From contig CAJOJE010000002.1 of NCBI GenBank assembly GCA_905234865.1, positions 62,001 through 126,000 of the forward strand: DNA of 64,000 nucleotides. Reading direction: 5' to 3'. Under the pieces are notes generated by a model. The model did not search any database, was not told the origin of the DNA, and saw nothing but the letters and a program-made list of their open reading frames with translations. Of the stretch, positions 41,339-50,285 are shown in pieces (position 1 is the stretch's first letter; each line of letters starts with the position of its first letter). Source of the DNA: Candidatus Gastranaerophilales bacterium. GTDB taxonomy: Bacteria; Cyanobacteriota; Vampirovibrionia; Gastranaerophilales; Gastranaerophilaceae. The position numbers and the translations under genes are program-made.

Positions 41339-42373
41339 TTAAAACTGGTTTAAAAACCTTACGTCGTTATTAAAAAACAACCTTATATCATCTATTGCAT
41401 ATTTAAGCATAGCAAGTCTTTCAACCCCCATACCGAAAGCAAAACCCGAATATATTTCAGGGTCAATATTTACGGCTTTTAACACGTTAGGATCAACCAT
41501 GCCCGAGCCCAAAATTTCAAGCCAACCCGTCCCGGAGCATGTGGGACAACCTTTTCCATGGCACATAATACATTGAACATCAACTTCGGCGGAAGGTTCC
41601 GTAAAAGGAAAGAAACTGTTTCTAAACCTTGTCGGGCGAGAGGAGCCGAAATATAATCTTATAAATTCGTTCAAAACCCCTTTTAAATCGGAAAAGGTAA
41701 CGTTTTTATCAACGTATAATCCTTCAATTTGGTGGAAAAGATTATTTTTTCTGGCGCTTACCGATTCCGAACGATAAACTCTGCCGGGGGAGATAATTTT
41801 TATCGGCGGTTTTGAATTTTGCATTTGTCGTACTTGAGAATTTGAAGTTTGGCTTCTTAAAACAACGTTTACGGCCGACTTTGCATAATAAGTATCTTGA
41901 ACATCTCTTGCAGGATGTTCTTTCGGAACGTTTAACAAGTCAAAATTATATTTTTCGGTTTCAATTTCGGGAGAAAATTCGTTTTTGATTAAAGAAAATC
42001 CCAAAAGTTCAAAGATTTCCGTAATTTCGTTAATCGTTTTTGTTAAAGGATGAATATGCCCGACGGGTTCAAAAGTTGAAGGCAGTGTTACGTCGATTTT
42101 TTCCGCCTCCAGTTTTTTATTAAGTTCTTCTGCATAAAATTTTTCCGCTTTTTGATTAATTAAAAGCTCGATTTCTTTTGAAACTTCATTCGTAAGAGCG
42201 CCGATTTTCGGTCTTAATTCGGGAGCAACATCTTTAAGACCTTTTTTTAAAGCATTTAATTCACTTGCTCTTGATAAATATTTGTTTTTAACTTCTTCCA
42301 ATGTTTTACCGTCTGAAACATTATCTATTTCAGCTAAAGCGTTCTTTTTAATTTCAAGTATTTTTTGTTCCAT
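41339..42373 (-). CDS. pheS: Phenylalanyl-tRNA synthetase alpha subunit
   Basis: A 344-residue class II synthetase subunit. An N-terminal coiled coil (about 1-85) is followed by motif 2-like 'ISPGRVYRSESVSARKNNLF', motif 3 'FAFGMGVERLAMLKYAIDDI' and a Cys-rich stretch 'CIMCHGKGCPTCSGTGW' that could bind zinc. The last part 'IRLFFNNDVRFLNQF' is the usual C-terminus. AAAGGA upstream of ATG supports the start. The beta subunit gene is on the opposite strand 2.3 kb away (44684), not in the usual pheST operon; separated genes are known in cyanobacteria. Confidence 0.97.
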   Translation of the reverse strand: MEQKILEIKKNALAEIDNVSDGKTLEEVKNKYLSRASELNALKKGLKDVAPELRPKIGALTNEVSKEIELLINQKAEKFYAEELNKKLEAEKIDVTLPSTFEPVGHIHPLTKTINEITEIFELLGFSLIKNEFSPEIETEKYNFDLLNVPKEHPARDVQDTYYAKSAVNVVLRSQTSNSQVRQMQNSKPPIKIISPGRVYRSESVSARKNNLFHQIEGLYVDKNVTFSDLKGVLNEFIRLYFGSSRPTRFRNSFFPFTEPSAEVDVQCIMCHGKGCPTCSGTGWLEILGSGMVDPNVLKAVNIDPEIYSGFAFGMGVERLAMLKYAIDDIRLFFNNDVRFLNQF

Positions 42374-42449
42374 TATTTCAATCCTTTTTACAAGTTTATG
42401 ATAACAAAAAAAGTATACTTATCAATATTTTTGTTATAATATACCTGTT

Positions 42450-44024
42450 ATGATATTAGTATTATTTGCATGCATATTTATGTACATCTTTATAGCAGGC
42501 TCTATGACCGACTATATAGATTACGATTTTTACGCAAGACTTATTGTAGGGAAAACTTTTTTTCAAACGGGGGATATCTTAAAATACGATTTTCTCTCTT
42601 ACGCACCGACACATTTTTGGTATGACCATGAATGGGGCGCAAGCGTTATATTCTACTTTATTTTAGACCATTTTGGAGATATGGGACTTCTTTTTTTAAA
42701 AACAACGTTATTATTTTTAACGTTTGTATTTTTAATTCTTATAATAAGATTAAGAAGAAAATTTTTAGCCCCGAATACCGTTTTTCCGATTTTTAACTTT
42801 TTGTTTTTTTATGTATTTTTAGTTGCAATGCGTTCGCACATTTATTCTTTAAGATGCCACCATTTTACGTTTTTCTTCTTTGCGATATGGCTTTATGTTT
42901 TAGAAAAAGCAAGGCTGGAAAAAAATTATAAAAGTTTATGGATTTTGCCGCCCTTAATGTTAATTTGGTCAAATATCCATGGCGGCTGTTTTATGGCAAT
43001 AGGGGTAACCGGGATTTATTTAACAGGAGAATTTTTGAAAAAACGCTCCTTTATGCCGTATTTATATACAATAATTTTTTCGTTCCTTTTTATGTTTATA
43101 AACCCCTACGGAATTAATTACGTAATTTTTCTTCTCAAGGCAACAACCATGAACCGTCCGTACATATCGGAATGGAAATCGCCTTTCAGCTCGGCTTTTA
43201 CTCATAATAAAGCCATAATCTATAAGATGATTTTATTTTTCACGTTCGGTACGATAATTTATAAATTTACAAAGGTATTTAAAAGTCTATCCGAAAATTC
43301 AAAACTTGAAAGAATTAAAAAAATATATTCGGATATTGATGTTACAAAAGCTCTTTTAATTTTAATATTGGGACTTTTGAGCGTTAAATCTTCAAGATTT
43401 ATCCCGTACTTTTTATTTATCGTTATTTCTTTTTGTTATGATGATTTTTATGCGATTTTCAACAAAAGACTGCCCGATAAAATAAATACGGCAAAAGAAA
43501 TAATCATTTTTGTCATAATTTATGCGATATTTTTCTTAAATATTTTATTTAACGAATATAAAAACGAAAACTACCATAATATTTTTCCTCTGTCTGAAAT
43601 AGAATTTCTAAAAATGAATAATATAAAAGGAAATATTCTTGTTCCGTTTGAAATAGGAAGTTACGCAGCGTATAAACTGTTTCCGCAAAATTATATATTT
43701 ATGGACGGAAGATATGAAGAAGCGTATCCGCCCGAAATAAACGACGATTATTTACGCCACCTCGCACTTGGTTTGGGTAAATGGAAAGAAGAATTGGAAC
43801 ATTACCGTCATGATATAATTTTAATTTATACCAAATACGATATTTTCTACGCAAAATTACAAGAGGACCCCGATTACATAGAAACAATGGGCTCAAAGAA
43901 TTTTGGCATATTTTTAAGAAAAGATGTTTGGGAAAAAGCTAAAAAACCGTTTATCATTCCTCCGTCAGAGCCGGAATATTATAGAGAAAAATTATGGGAA
44001 ACGTCTATTGATTGGAAAAAATAA
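42450..44024 (+). CDS. GT-C-like integral membrane protein
   Basis: A 524-residue protein with about 9-11 hydrophobic helices. The N-terminal loop 'DYIDYDFYARLIVGKTFFQT' followed by 'DFLSYAPTHFWYDHEWGASV' is typical of a large family of GT-C-fold proteins in which an acidic residue and HEW lie in the first outer loop. The C-terminal 110 residues are soluble (FPLSEIEFLKMNNIKGNILV, YIFMDGRYEEAYPPE). Likely a polyprenyl-phosphosugar-dependent glycosyltransferase. TATAAT (42435-42440) lies 9 bases before ATG. It is divergent from pheS and directly abuts the next gene. Confidence 0.65.
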   Translation: MILVLFACIFMYIFIAGSMTDYIDYDFYARLIVGKTFFQTGDILKYDFLSYAPTHFWYDHEWGASVIFYFILDHFGDMGLLFLKTTLLFLTFVFLILIIRLRRKFLAPNTVFPIFNFLFFYVFLVAMRSHIYSLRCHHFTFFFFAIWLYVLEKARLEKNYKSLWILPPLMLIWSNIHGGCFMAIGVTGIYLTGEFLKKRSFMPYLYTIIFSFLFMFINPYGINYVIFLLKATTMNRPYISEWKSPFSSAFTHNKAIIYKMILFFTFGTIIYKFTKVFKSLSENSKLERIKKIYSDIDVTKALLILILGLLSVKSSRFIPYFLFIVISFCYDDFYAIFNKRLPDKINTAKEIIIFVIIYAIFFLNILFNEYKNENYHNIFPLSEIEFLKMNNIKGNILVPFEIGSYAAYKLFPQNYIFMDGRYEEAYPPEINDDYLRHLALGLGKWKEELEHYRHDIILIYTKYDIFYAKLQEDPDYIETMGSKNFGIFLRKDVWEKAKKPFIIPPSEPEYYREKLWETSIDWKK

Positions 44025-44600
44025 ATGAAAAGAGTTTTTCTTATTTTGAGTTTATTGTTATTTCCTTTATGTTTTTCTTTTGCAAAAAGCAGCTCAAAAG
44101 AAGAAGGTTTTGTTGATTTTTTTCAGTATATCGATTTAACCGAAAGCCAAAAAAACAGAATTTTAGACATAAAATATGAAGAAGAAAGGGCAATTATGCC
44201 TTATGTTCTTGAAATTTGCGCAAAAGAAGAGGGGATTGAACTTTTAAAAAATTCAAAATGTTCTATAATTGACAGAAAATGCAAACAAAAATTAAAAGAG
44301 GATATTGAAGAAAAAGAAAAAGAACAAGACGCAGCTTTGGTTAAAATCGAAAGGAAAAAAAGATATTACGAAATTAAATATAAAAATGTTTTAACAAGAA
44401 AACAATTGCTTGAATATGAAAAATTGAAAAACATAGCGCAAGAAAAAGAAAAAAACGAAAAGAAAGCAAAAAGATACGAAAAAATAAAAGCCGTCATTGA
44501 AAAAGCAAAATTTATCAAAAATAAAGACGGAAAAAGATTAGACGAAAGATTTCCCGAAATTAAATATATCAACCCGAGAGGAGTAGAAACGGGCTTTTAA
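44025..44600 (+). CDS. Exported LTxxQ-like (Spy/CpxP-type) helical protein
   Basis: A 191-residue protein with a signal peptide (MKRVFLILSLLLFPLCFSFA) and an all-helical, highly charged mature part. Two copies of an LTxxQ-like motif are seen: 'LTESQKNRIL' (about residue 40) and 'LTRKQLLEYEKL' (about residue 125), which mark the Spy/CpxP/ZraP periplasmic chaperones. Three Cys in the region 'ICAKEEGIELLKNSKCSIID...KCKQK' could form disulfides. The Lys/Glu-rich end (AQEKEKNEKKAKRYEKIK) extends beyond the usual family length of about 160. Its start directly follows the stop codon of the GT-C-like gene. Confidence 0.6.
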   Translation: MKRVFLILSLLLFPLCFSFAKSSSKEEGFVDFFQYIDLTESQKNRILDIKYEEERAIMPYVLEICAKEEGIELLKNSKCSIIDRKCKQKLKEDIEEKEKEQDAALVKIERKKRYYEIKYKNVLTRKQLLEYEKLKNIAQEKEKNEKKAKRYEKIKAVIEKAKFIKNKDGKRLDERFPEIKYINPRGVETGF

Positions 44601-44683
44601 GTTTCCTTTTATTACCTCAACGGTTTACCCCGTATTATTTTTGCGCTAAAATTAGCTTATCAGACAATAAAAAGGAATTAAAA

Positions 44684-47140
44684 ATGCAGGTTTCATACGA
44701 GTGGTTAAATGATTATGTCGATATAAAAGACATTACCCCTGAAGAAATCGCCCATAAACTTACTATGAGCGGTTTAGAAGTTGAAGAGATTGAAGAAGTC
44801 AAACCGAAATTTACAAATATAATTACGGCTAAAATCGAACAAATTGATAATCACCCGAATGCGGACAAACTTCACCTTGTTCATATTAATACGGGGAATG
44901 AAAAAAGAGTTGTTGTTTGCGGCGCACAAAACATCAAAGAAGGTCAAATCATACCTTTGGCATCCGTCGGTTCAAAAGTTTTAGACAGAAAAACGGGCGA
45001 GCAATTTGAATTAACTCCCGCCGTTATAAGAGGGGTGCCTTCCGAAGGAATGCTTTGTTCTCAGGACGAATTGGGACTTGAAGGATACCAAGAGGAAGAC
45101 GGCATATTAATTTTAAGCAATCTTTTAAAAGATGTTAAATTGGGCGAACCGTTAGAAAAAGTTTTAAACATTAACGACGAAATTATTTTTCATGTTGCTC
45201 CGACATCAAACAGAGGAGATGAATTTTCCGTTATCGGTATTGCAAGAGAACTTTCCGCTTTATTTAACAGAAAATTGAAATTTTCTCCGATGATATCGAA
45301 TAATGAAAAAAAAGCCGATTTTAAAGTTGAAATAAAAGATGATGAAGCATGCAAGTTTTATTCTCTTGCGGTTTTAAAAAACATAAAAATCAAACCTGCA
45401 CCCGAATTTATTCAAAGAAGAGTAATTGCAGGCGGTATGCGCCCGATTAATAACGTAGTCGATATTACAAATTACGTTATGCTCGAATTTGGAACACCGC
45501 TGCATGCTTTCGATTACGATAAATTAAACAAATATCTTTGCGTCAGATACGCAAAAAACGGCGAAAAAATAACCACTCTTGATGAAGTTGAAAGAACGAT
45601 GACGGATAAAACCGTTGTAATTTCAAAAGAAGATGAAGCAGTTTGTCTTGCGGGAGTTTTTGGCGGAAATAACTCCGAAATTGACGATAATTCCAAAAAT
45701 CTCGCTCTTGAAGCCGCATTTTTCACATCCCACACAAACAGAAAATCCGCACGTTCTGTCGGCTACCGCTCGGAAGCATCTTCAAGGTTTGAACATGGGG
45801 TTGATATAGGCATGGTAAGACAAGGGCTCTATCAAGCCGTAAATCTTTTAATTAAATATGCGGACGCCGAATTTGAAGGCATTACAACCGCAGGCAGCGA
45901 CAATATTAACCCGATTGTTATTACTTTAAGGCATTCTGAAATTCAAAGAATTTTGGGTTCGGAAATCAAACAGGATAAATGTATTGAAATTTTAACAAAT
46001 TTAGGCTTTAAACTTTTGGGTAAAAACGAGCTTGCCGCAAAATTTGAAGTTCCGACATACAGAATGAATGATGTCACAAGAGAAATTGACCTTATTGAAG
46101 AAGTTTCAAGGATAGACGGTTTTGAAAATATTCCGCCCACAATTCCTCAAATAACCGAGGGCGCCACAATATCGGATGAAACAAAAGTCATTAAACAAAT
46201 AAATAATTTATTTTTGGGTTCGGGATATTCCGAGATTATGACAACAAGCCTTATCGGGGATAATCTTGTTAAAACTTACATGAGCGAACTTGATAATTCA
46301 ACAAGAGTTGACGTTACAAACCCTCAAAGCGAAGATGCTACGACATTAAGACAAGAATTAATGCCGAATTTGCTTTCTGTCGTTAAAAATAATTATGACA
46401 ACGGAAATAAAAACTTCAAACTCTATGAAATAGGTAAAACCTATAAACAAACGGAAGAAGCAACCGAAGATTTTGCAGGATGTCTTGAAACAAGAAAAAT
46501 ATCGGGATGTATTTTCGGACATACAAATAATGAATATTGGAACAAAAAAGAAAATGCCGATTTTTATTCCATTAAGGGAATTTTGGAAAACCTTTTCAAT
46601 ATATTGGGATTATCCAAAAGAATAGTCTTTTCTCCTTTTAAAGAAGAAAAGAAATATATGCACCCTTATCAGACGGCAACAATCGAACTTCTCGGTAAAA
46701 AGCCCGAAAACATAGGGTTCGTCGGAAAAATTCACCCTGTTTTATCCGATAAATTGAAATTTAATCAGGATTTGTTCGTATTTGAAATTAATCTTGACAT
46801 TCTCTTATCGAACATAAATTATAATAATATTCCAAAATATAAAAAACTTCCTCAAAGCGTACCCGTTTTAAGGGATATAGCTTTCAGTACGGATGACAAT
46901 ATAACTAACGAAGAAGTAATAAAAGTAATTAAAAAATGTGCAAATAAATCTATCCTAAAGGGTATTAACCTTTTTGACATATATAAAGGCGAAAATATAG
47001 GGCATGGAAAAAAATCCATGGCATACAGGATTATTCTTCAAGACGACTCGAAAACCCTTACCGATACTGAAATTGAGGGGGAAATTACTAAAATAAGACA
47101 GGGGCTTGAAAAGAATATTAAAGGGCTCCAATTGAGGTAA
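44684..47140 (+). CDS. pheT: Phenylalanyl-tRNA synthetase beta subunit
   Basis: An 818-residue subunit with the standard order: an N-terminal region beginning MQVSYEWLNDYVDIKDITPE, an EMAP-type tRNA-binding domain (about 40-150: 'NHPNADKLHLVHINTGNEKR'), the B3/B4 editing domain (about 210-380: 'MRPINNVVDITNYVMLEFGT'), the B5 domain (about 400-475) and the catalytic-like core and C-terminal FDX-ACB domain (about 720-818: 'KLPQSVPVLRDIAFSTDDNI'). Length is normal. An AAGGAAT ribosome site lies before ATG. It forms an (alpha-beta)2 enzyme with PheS, encoded at 41339. Confidence 0.97.
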   Translation: MQVSYEWLNDYVDIKDITPEEIAHKLTMSGLEVEEIEEVKPKFTNIITAKIEQIDNHPNADKLHLVHINTGNEKRVVVCGAQNIKEGQIIPLASVGSKVLDRKTGEQFELTPAVIRGVPSEGMLCSQDELGLEGYQEEDGILILSNLLKDVKLGEPLEKVLNINDEIIFHVAPTSNRGDEFSVIGIARELSALFNRKLKFSPMISNNEKKADFKVEIKDDEACKFYSLAVLKNIKIKPAPEFIQRRVIAGGMRPINNVVDITNYVMLEFGTPLHAFDYDKLNKYLCVRYAKNGEKITTLDEVERTMTDKTVVISKEDEAVCLAGVFGGNNSEIDDNSKNLALEAAFFTSHTNRKSARSVGYRSEASSRFEHGVDIGMVRQGLYQAVNLLIKYADAEFEGITTAGSDNINPIVITLRHSEIQRILGSEIKQDKCIEILTNLGFKLLGKNELAAKFEVPTYRMNDVTREIDLIEEVSRIDGFENIPPTIPQITEGATISDETKVIKQINNLFLGSGYSEIMTTSLIGDNLVKTYMSELDNSTRVDVTNPQSEDATTLRQELMPNLLSVVKNNYDNGNKNFKLYEIGKTYKQTEEATEDFAGCLETRKISGCIFGHTNNEYWNKKENADFYSIKGILENLFNILGLSKRIVFSPFKEEKKYMHPYQTATIELLGKKPENIGFVGKIHPVLSDKLKFNQDLFVFEINLDILLSNINYNNIPKYKKLPQSVPVLRDIAFSTDDNITNEEVIKVIKKCANKSILKGINLFDIYKGENIGHGKKSMAYRIILQDDSKTLTDTEIEGEITKIRQGLEKNIKGLQLR

Positions 47141-47167
47141 TTATTAACGACTTCTACAAATGTAATA

Positions 47168-47206
47168 TACCGCTAAAACCTTCATTCTTGTTGCGTTTTA
47201 GCGGTA
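47168..47206 (+). terminator. Long hairpin after pheT
   Basis: A perfect 12-bp stem, TACCGCTAAAAC (47168-47179) with GTTTTAGCGGTA (47195-47206), encloses a 15-base loop. The following TTTACATA is only weakly T-rich. It lies 28 bases after the pheT stop. Confidence 0.6.
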
Positions 47207-47225
47207 TTTACATACCGTTACAAGG

Positions 47226-47253
47226 TTGCAATTATTCATTTTTGTGTTACATT
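47226..47253 (+). promoter_or_regulatory. Promoter of the lytic transglycosylase gene
   Basis: TTGCAA (47226-47231) and TACATT (47248-47253) are 16 bases apart, with TGT before the -10. Initiation near 47260 gives a leader of about 100 bases that is GC-richer than its surroundings (GGGGCTTGCTCG, CGGGTTTTTACCCCG) and may fold. It does not match a riboswitch I can name. Confidence 0.45.
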
Positions 47254-47358
47254 AGATATGTAACTGGGGCTTGCTCGTTAGCATAAAGTTAGTGGCAATA
47301 GTAAATGCAATCGGGTTTTTACCCCGTTAGGAAAAAAGTGAATAGATGAGGATTATTT

Positions 47359-48054
47359 ATGACTAAAAAACTTTCAACAGTTTTGTTAGCCCTATTAACA
47401 ATCTTTATTTCAGGATTGGTTAGCAAAGCACAAGCGGCAACAGCGCAAGAAATCAAAGATATTATCGTGAAAACGGCAATATCAATGGGAGTTGACCCAT
47501 GCGTTGCTTTAAGTATCGCAAAGCATGAATCAAATTTTGAACACAAAAATTCTACAACAGGTCCTGTCGGCGTTTTTCAATTAATGCCTTCAACCGCAAG
47601 AAGATTGGGTTTTGACCCTTACAGCGTTGACGAAAACGTTAAAGCAGGAATTACTTATTATCAAATGATGTACAAAAAATACGGTTCTATGGATTTAGCC
47701 CTTGCGGCATACAACGCAGGACCGGGGAATGTTGCAAAATACAACGGTATTCCGCCTTTTCGTGAAACAAAAATTTTCATAGACGGGATTAAATCAAATT
47801 ACAAAATGTTTCAAGATGACCCTACGGTTTTAAAACATTCCGCCGTAAAAGATAAAATTACATCCGCTCCAAAACAAGAAGAAAAGAAAAACGAAACTCC
47901 TGTTGATACGGAAAATAAAGCCACTGCTCCAAAACAAGAGGAAGTAAAGGAAGAAAAATCGGAAACAATTACGGCAAATGCTAAAGAAAAAACAAAAACT
48001 TCATTTATGAAAAAATTAAAAAGTAGAATTAACACAATAGAAGATACTCTGTAA
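47359..48054 (+). CDS. Lytic murein transglycosylase (SLT domain)
   Basis: A 231-residue exported enzyme. Signal peptide about residues 1-27 (MTKKLSTVLLALLTIFISGL, then VSKAQA). The SLT domain (about 35-150) has the catalytic Glu57 in 'AKHESNF', 'GPVGVFQLMPSTARRLGF' and 'LALAAYNAGPGNVAKYNG'. The C-terminal 75 residues are a Lys/Glu-rich tail with two imperfect 'APKQEE' repeats (about 171 and 192). It cleaves the MurNAc-GlcNAc bond to give anhydro-muropeptides. GAGG lies 8 bases before ATG. It is flanked by its own promoter and terminator. Confidence 0.9.
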   Translation: MTKKLSTVLLALLTIFISGLVSKAQAATAQEIKDIIVKTAISMGVDPCVALSIAKHESNFEHKNSTTGPVGVFQLMPSTARRLGFDPYSVDENVKAGITYYQMMYKKYGSMDLALAAYNAGPGNVAKYNGIPPFRETKIFIDGIKSNYKMFQDDPTVLKHSAVKDKITSAPKQEEKKNETPVDTENKATAPKQEEVKEEKSETITANAKEKTKTSFMKKLKSRINTIEDTL

Positions 48055-48082
48055 ATAAGTTTTTAAGCGGTAAAATATTTTA

Positions 48083-48110
48083 AAAAGACAGGAGTTTCCT
48101 GTCTTTTTTG
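48083..48110 (+). terminator. Terminator of the lytic transglycosylase gene
   Basis: AAAAGACAGGA pairs with TCCTGTCTTTT around a 3-base loop and continues into a T-run. It begins 29 bases after the stop codon. Confidence 0.85.
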
Positions 48111-48170
48111 TATCTTTAACATAAAAAATTTTATCCGCCTCTATAAAAAGCTGTGGTTGCCACAAAAAAG

Positions 48171-48197
48171 TTTTATACGATTATTAATCGTATAAAA
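48171..48197. repeat. Perfect 27-base palindrome (13-bp arms, 1-base centre)
   Basis: Arm TTTTATACGATTA (48171-48183) is followed by one T and the exact reverse complement (48185-48197). It sits between the transglycosylase terminator and the S1 terminator, with which its right arm overlaps by two bases. A shorter stem, TGTGG-TTG-CCACA (about 48152-48164), lies just to its left. It could be a protein-binding operator-like site, a second terminator stem, or an RNase-processing hairpin. Confidence 0.55.
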
Positions 48198-48224
48198 GTC
48201 CGCTTTAACAACTAAAGCGGACTT
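48196..48224 (-). terminator. Terminator of the second S1 gene
   Basis: A perfect 12-bp stem AAGTCCGCTTTA / TAAAGCGGACTT with a 5-base loop. On the minus strand the next bases are TTATACG, a weak T-run that then enters the palindrome at 48171-48197. It lies 27 bases after the S1 stop codon. Confidence 0.7.
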
Positions 48225-48250
48225 CAAAGCATAAAACTTATGCGGTTTAA

Positions 48251-49318
48251 TTATTCTTTATCTTTTAAAGATAAACCTATTCTGTGTTCTTGAGGAGTGA
48301 ATTTCTTGATTAATACTTCAATTTCATCTCCGATTGTAAACATATTATTCATATTAACATGTTCATCAGATACTTCATTTGCAGGTAACAGCGCTTCAAC
48401 GCCGGGGTAAATATTGATAAATACGCCGAAAGATGTGATTTTATTGATAGTACCTTTTACTACATCGCCTTCTTTTAATTTATCTGCAATTTCATCCCAA
48501 GGATTTGCGCCCATTCTTTTTAAAGATAATGAAATTCTCTTCAATTCTTCATCAATTTTGATGATTTTAACTTCAATTTTTTGACCCAAAGAAACAACAT
48601 CAGAGGGGTGTTTAATTCTTTCCCAAGAAATTTCGGAAATCGGAAGAAGCCCGTCAATTCCTTCAATATCAACAAATGCACCGAAATCGGCAATTCTTAC
48701 GATTTCACCTTCAACAACCTGATCAACCGCAAGACGTGAAATAATTTCATCGGCAACCATTTCTCTTTGTTGAGTATAAACTTGTCTTTGAGATAAGATG
48801 AGTTTATTTCTTTTTGGGTCAACTTCCAAAATTTTAACTTCGATTTCTTGACCGATTTGCGTATCATTGGGCGAACCGGTTCTTAATTGAGATGAAGGAA
48901 TAAAGCCTCTTAAACCTTCAATTTCCGCAATTAAACCGCCTTTAACGGAAGATACGATTTTGGCATTTGCATTTTGGTTTTCGTTTTTAATATCCGATAA
49001 TTTAGCCCAAGCTTGAGCGCAGGATAATTTTCTTAAAGACAAAGTAGCAATTTCATCGTCTTCTTCATCTTTCATAACGTAAAATTCTTTTTCTTCCCAA
49101 AGTTTTACGACATCATCAGGATTTTGTTCCGCAAAATTACATACTTCACGATTAGGAAGAAATGCTTCTTGTTTTGCGCCGATATCTACAAGATAACCGT
49201 CTTTTTCTTTTTTAACGACAACGCCCTTAACGACGTCTGCCACGTTTAATTTGTAAGTGTATGAGTCTTGAAGCATTTTTTCAAATTCTTCTTTGCTCAT
49301 AAGTTCTTTTGTTTCCAT
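48251..49318 (-). CDS. rpsA: 30S ribosomal protein S1 homologue, second copy
   Basis: A 355-residue protein with four S1 repeats (starting near residues 20, 105, 195 and 280: 'VADVVKGVVVKKEKDGYLVD', 'GGLIAEIEGLRGFIPSSQLR', 'VRIADFGAFVDIEGIDGLLP', 'INKITSFGVFINIYPGVEAL'). It is clearly homologous to the copy at 4170-5222 throughout its length. AAAGGA precedes ATG. The ispH stop lies 4 bases before its start, so the two form an operon; IspH-S1 adjacency or fusion is known in clostridia and some others. This linkage may mark it as the ancestral main S1, but that is inference. Confidence 0.88.
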   Translation of the reverse strand: METKELMSKEEFEKMLQDSYTYKLNVADVVKGVVVKKEKDGYLVDIGAKQEAFLPNREVCNFAEQNPDDVVKLWEEKEFYVMKDEEDDEIATLSLRKLSCAQAWAKLSDIKNENQNANAKIVSSVKGGLIAEIEGLRGFIPSSQLRTGSPNDTQIGQEIEVKILEVDPKRNKLILSQRQVYTQQREMVADEIISRLAVDQVVEGEIVRIADFGAFVDIEGIDGLLPISEISWERIKHPSDVVSLGQKIEVKIIKIDEELKRISLSLKRMGANPWDEIADKLKEGDVVKGTINKITSFGVFINIYPGVEALLPANEVSDEHVNMNNMFTIGDEIEVLIKKFTPQEHRIGLSLKDKE

Positions 49319-49322
49319 AAAT

Positions 49323-50207
49323 TTATGTCCTTTCTAATTTATTTTTTATTCCGTTTATTATGTAATCGGGAGTGGAAGCACCTGCCGTTATCCCGATTTT
49401 ATTTGAACTTTCGATTAAATCTTTATAATCTTCAAGTTCATTCTCATCTTCGATATGAATTGTATTTGTAATTTTAGATAAAATTTCCTTTAAATGAGTA
49501 GTATTGGCACTTTTTTTAGAGCCTGCAACTATCATAAGGTCGGATATTTCGCCCAGTTCTTTTGCTTCATTTTGCCTTAGGGCGGTTGAATGACAAATGG
49601 TGTTGGCTATTTTTAAATTTTTTACTTTATCCAAAAGGTAGTCAACGACTTCCTTTAAAAAGTCTATTTTTTGAGTAGTTTGAATTACAACTCCGATATC
49701 TTTCTTTTCTTTTATAATGTTTTCAAACATTTTTAATTCATCTAAATCTTTTACGACGATAACCGAATTTTCGCCGTATTTTTTGGCGTTTAATTCAATT
49801 CCCGTTACTTCGGGGTGTTTTTTTGTACCCAAAATAATAAGAAAATACCCCTCTTTTACTAAAGATACCGCCTTATCCTGTACTTTTTTAACATCGGGAC
49901 ATGTTAAATCAACCACATCATATCCCATTGATTTAATATTTTCGATTAAATCAACGGCTGCACCATGGCTTCTTATTATGCAAACGGAATTATCGGGTGC
50001 GGGGTTTTCAAGTTTTTCAACCGTTTTTATGCCCAAAAGTTCAAGCTCTTTAATAACTTGAGAATTATGTATTAATTCACCCAAAATAAAAACATTTTTA
50101 TCCGGATTATCCGCTTTTATTTTTTTTGTTGTTTCTACGGCTCTTTTTACGCCGTAACAAAAACCGGCATGGTTTGCGATTTTAATTTGTTTAGGGATAA
50201 AGCTCAC
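49323..50207 (-). CDS. ispH: 4-hydroxy-3-methylbut-2-enyl diphosphate reductase
   Basis: A 294-residue Fe-S enzyme. I start at GTG 50207, just before the conserved 'IKIANHAGFCYGVKRAVE'; the longer frame to 50297 would overlap the divergent aldolase gene and add a non-conserved leader. Three cluster-binding Cys are present: in 'AGFCYG', 'LTCPDVKKVQ' and 'NTICHSTALRQ'. 'SHGAAVDLI', 'TKKHPEVTG' and 'AGASTPDYII' complete the family pattern. It makes IPP and DMAPP in the last step of the MEP pathway. dxr of the same pathway is at 51523. The AAGGG site is only 3-4 bases from GTG, so the start is not certain. Confidence 0.92.
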   Translation of the reverse strand: MSFIPKQIKIANHAGFCYGVKRAVETTKKIKADNPDKNVFILGELIHNSQVIKELELLGIKTVEKLENPAPDNSVCIIRSHGAAVDLIENIKSMGYDVVDLTCPDVKKVQDKAVSLVKEGYFLIILGTKKHPEVTGIELNAKKYGENSVIVVKDLDELKMFENIIKEKKDIGVVIQTTQKIDFLKEVVDYLLDKVKNLKIANTICHSTALRQNEAKELGEISDLMIVAGSKKSANTTHLKEILSKITNTIHIEDENELEDYKDLIESSNKIGITAGASTPDYIINGIKNKLERT

Positions 50208-50273
50208 AGCCCTTCTATGTGGAGTCAGAGGAAATCCTCTGCTTACTATATTTAACCATGGACATTTTTTTAG

Positions 50274-50279
50274 TACAAT
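50274..50279 (+). promoter_or_regulatory. -10-like element 6 bases from ATG of the aldolase gene
   Basis: TACAAT is followed by 6 bases and ATG 50286, with no ribosome site between. Same spacing as the other leaderless candidates. Confidence 0.45.
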
Positions 50280-50285
50280 AGGTAT

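Noticed and set aside
47254-47358. ydaO (c-di-AMP) or GEMM (c-di-GMP) riboswitch call
   Set aside because: The leader is GC-richer but lacks the conserved core sequences of either family.
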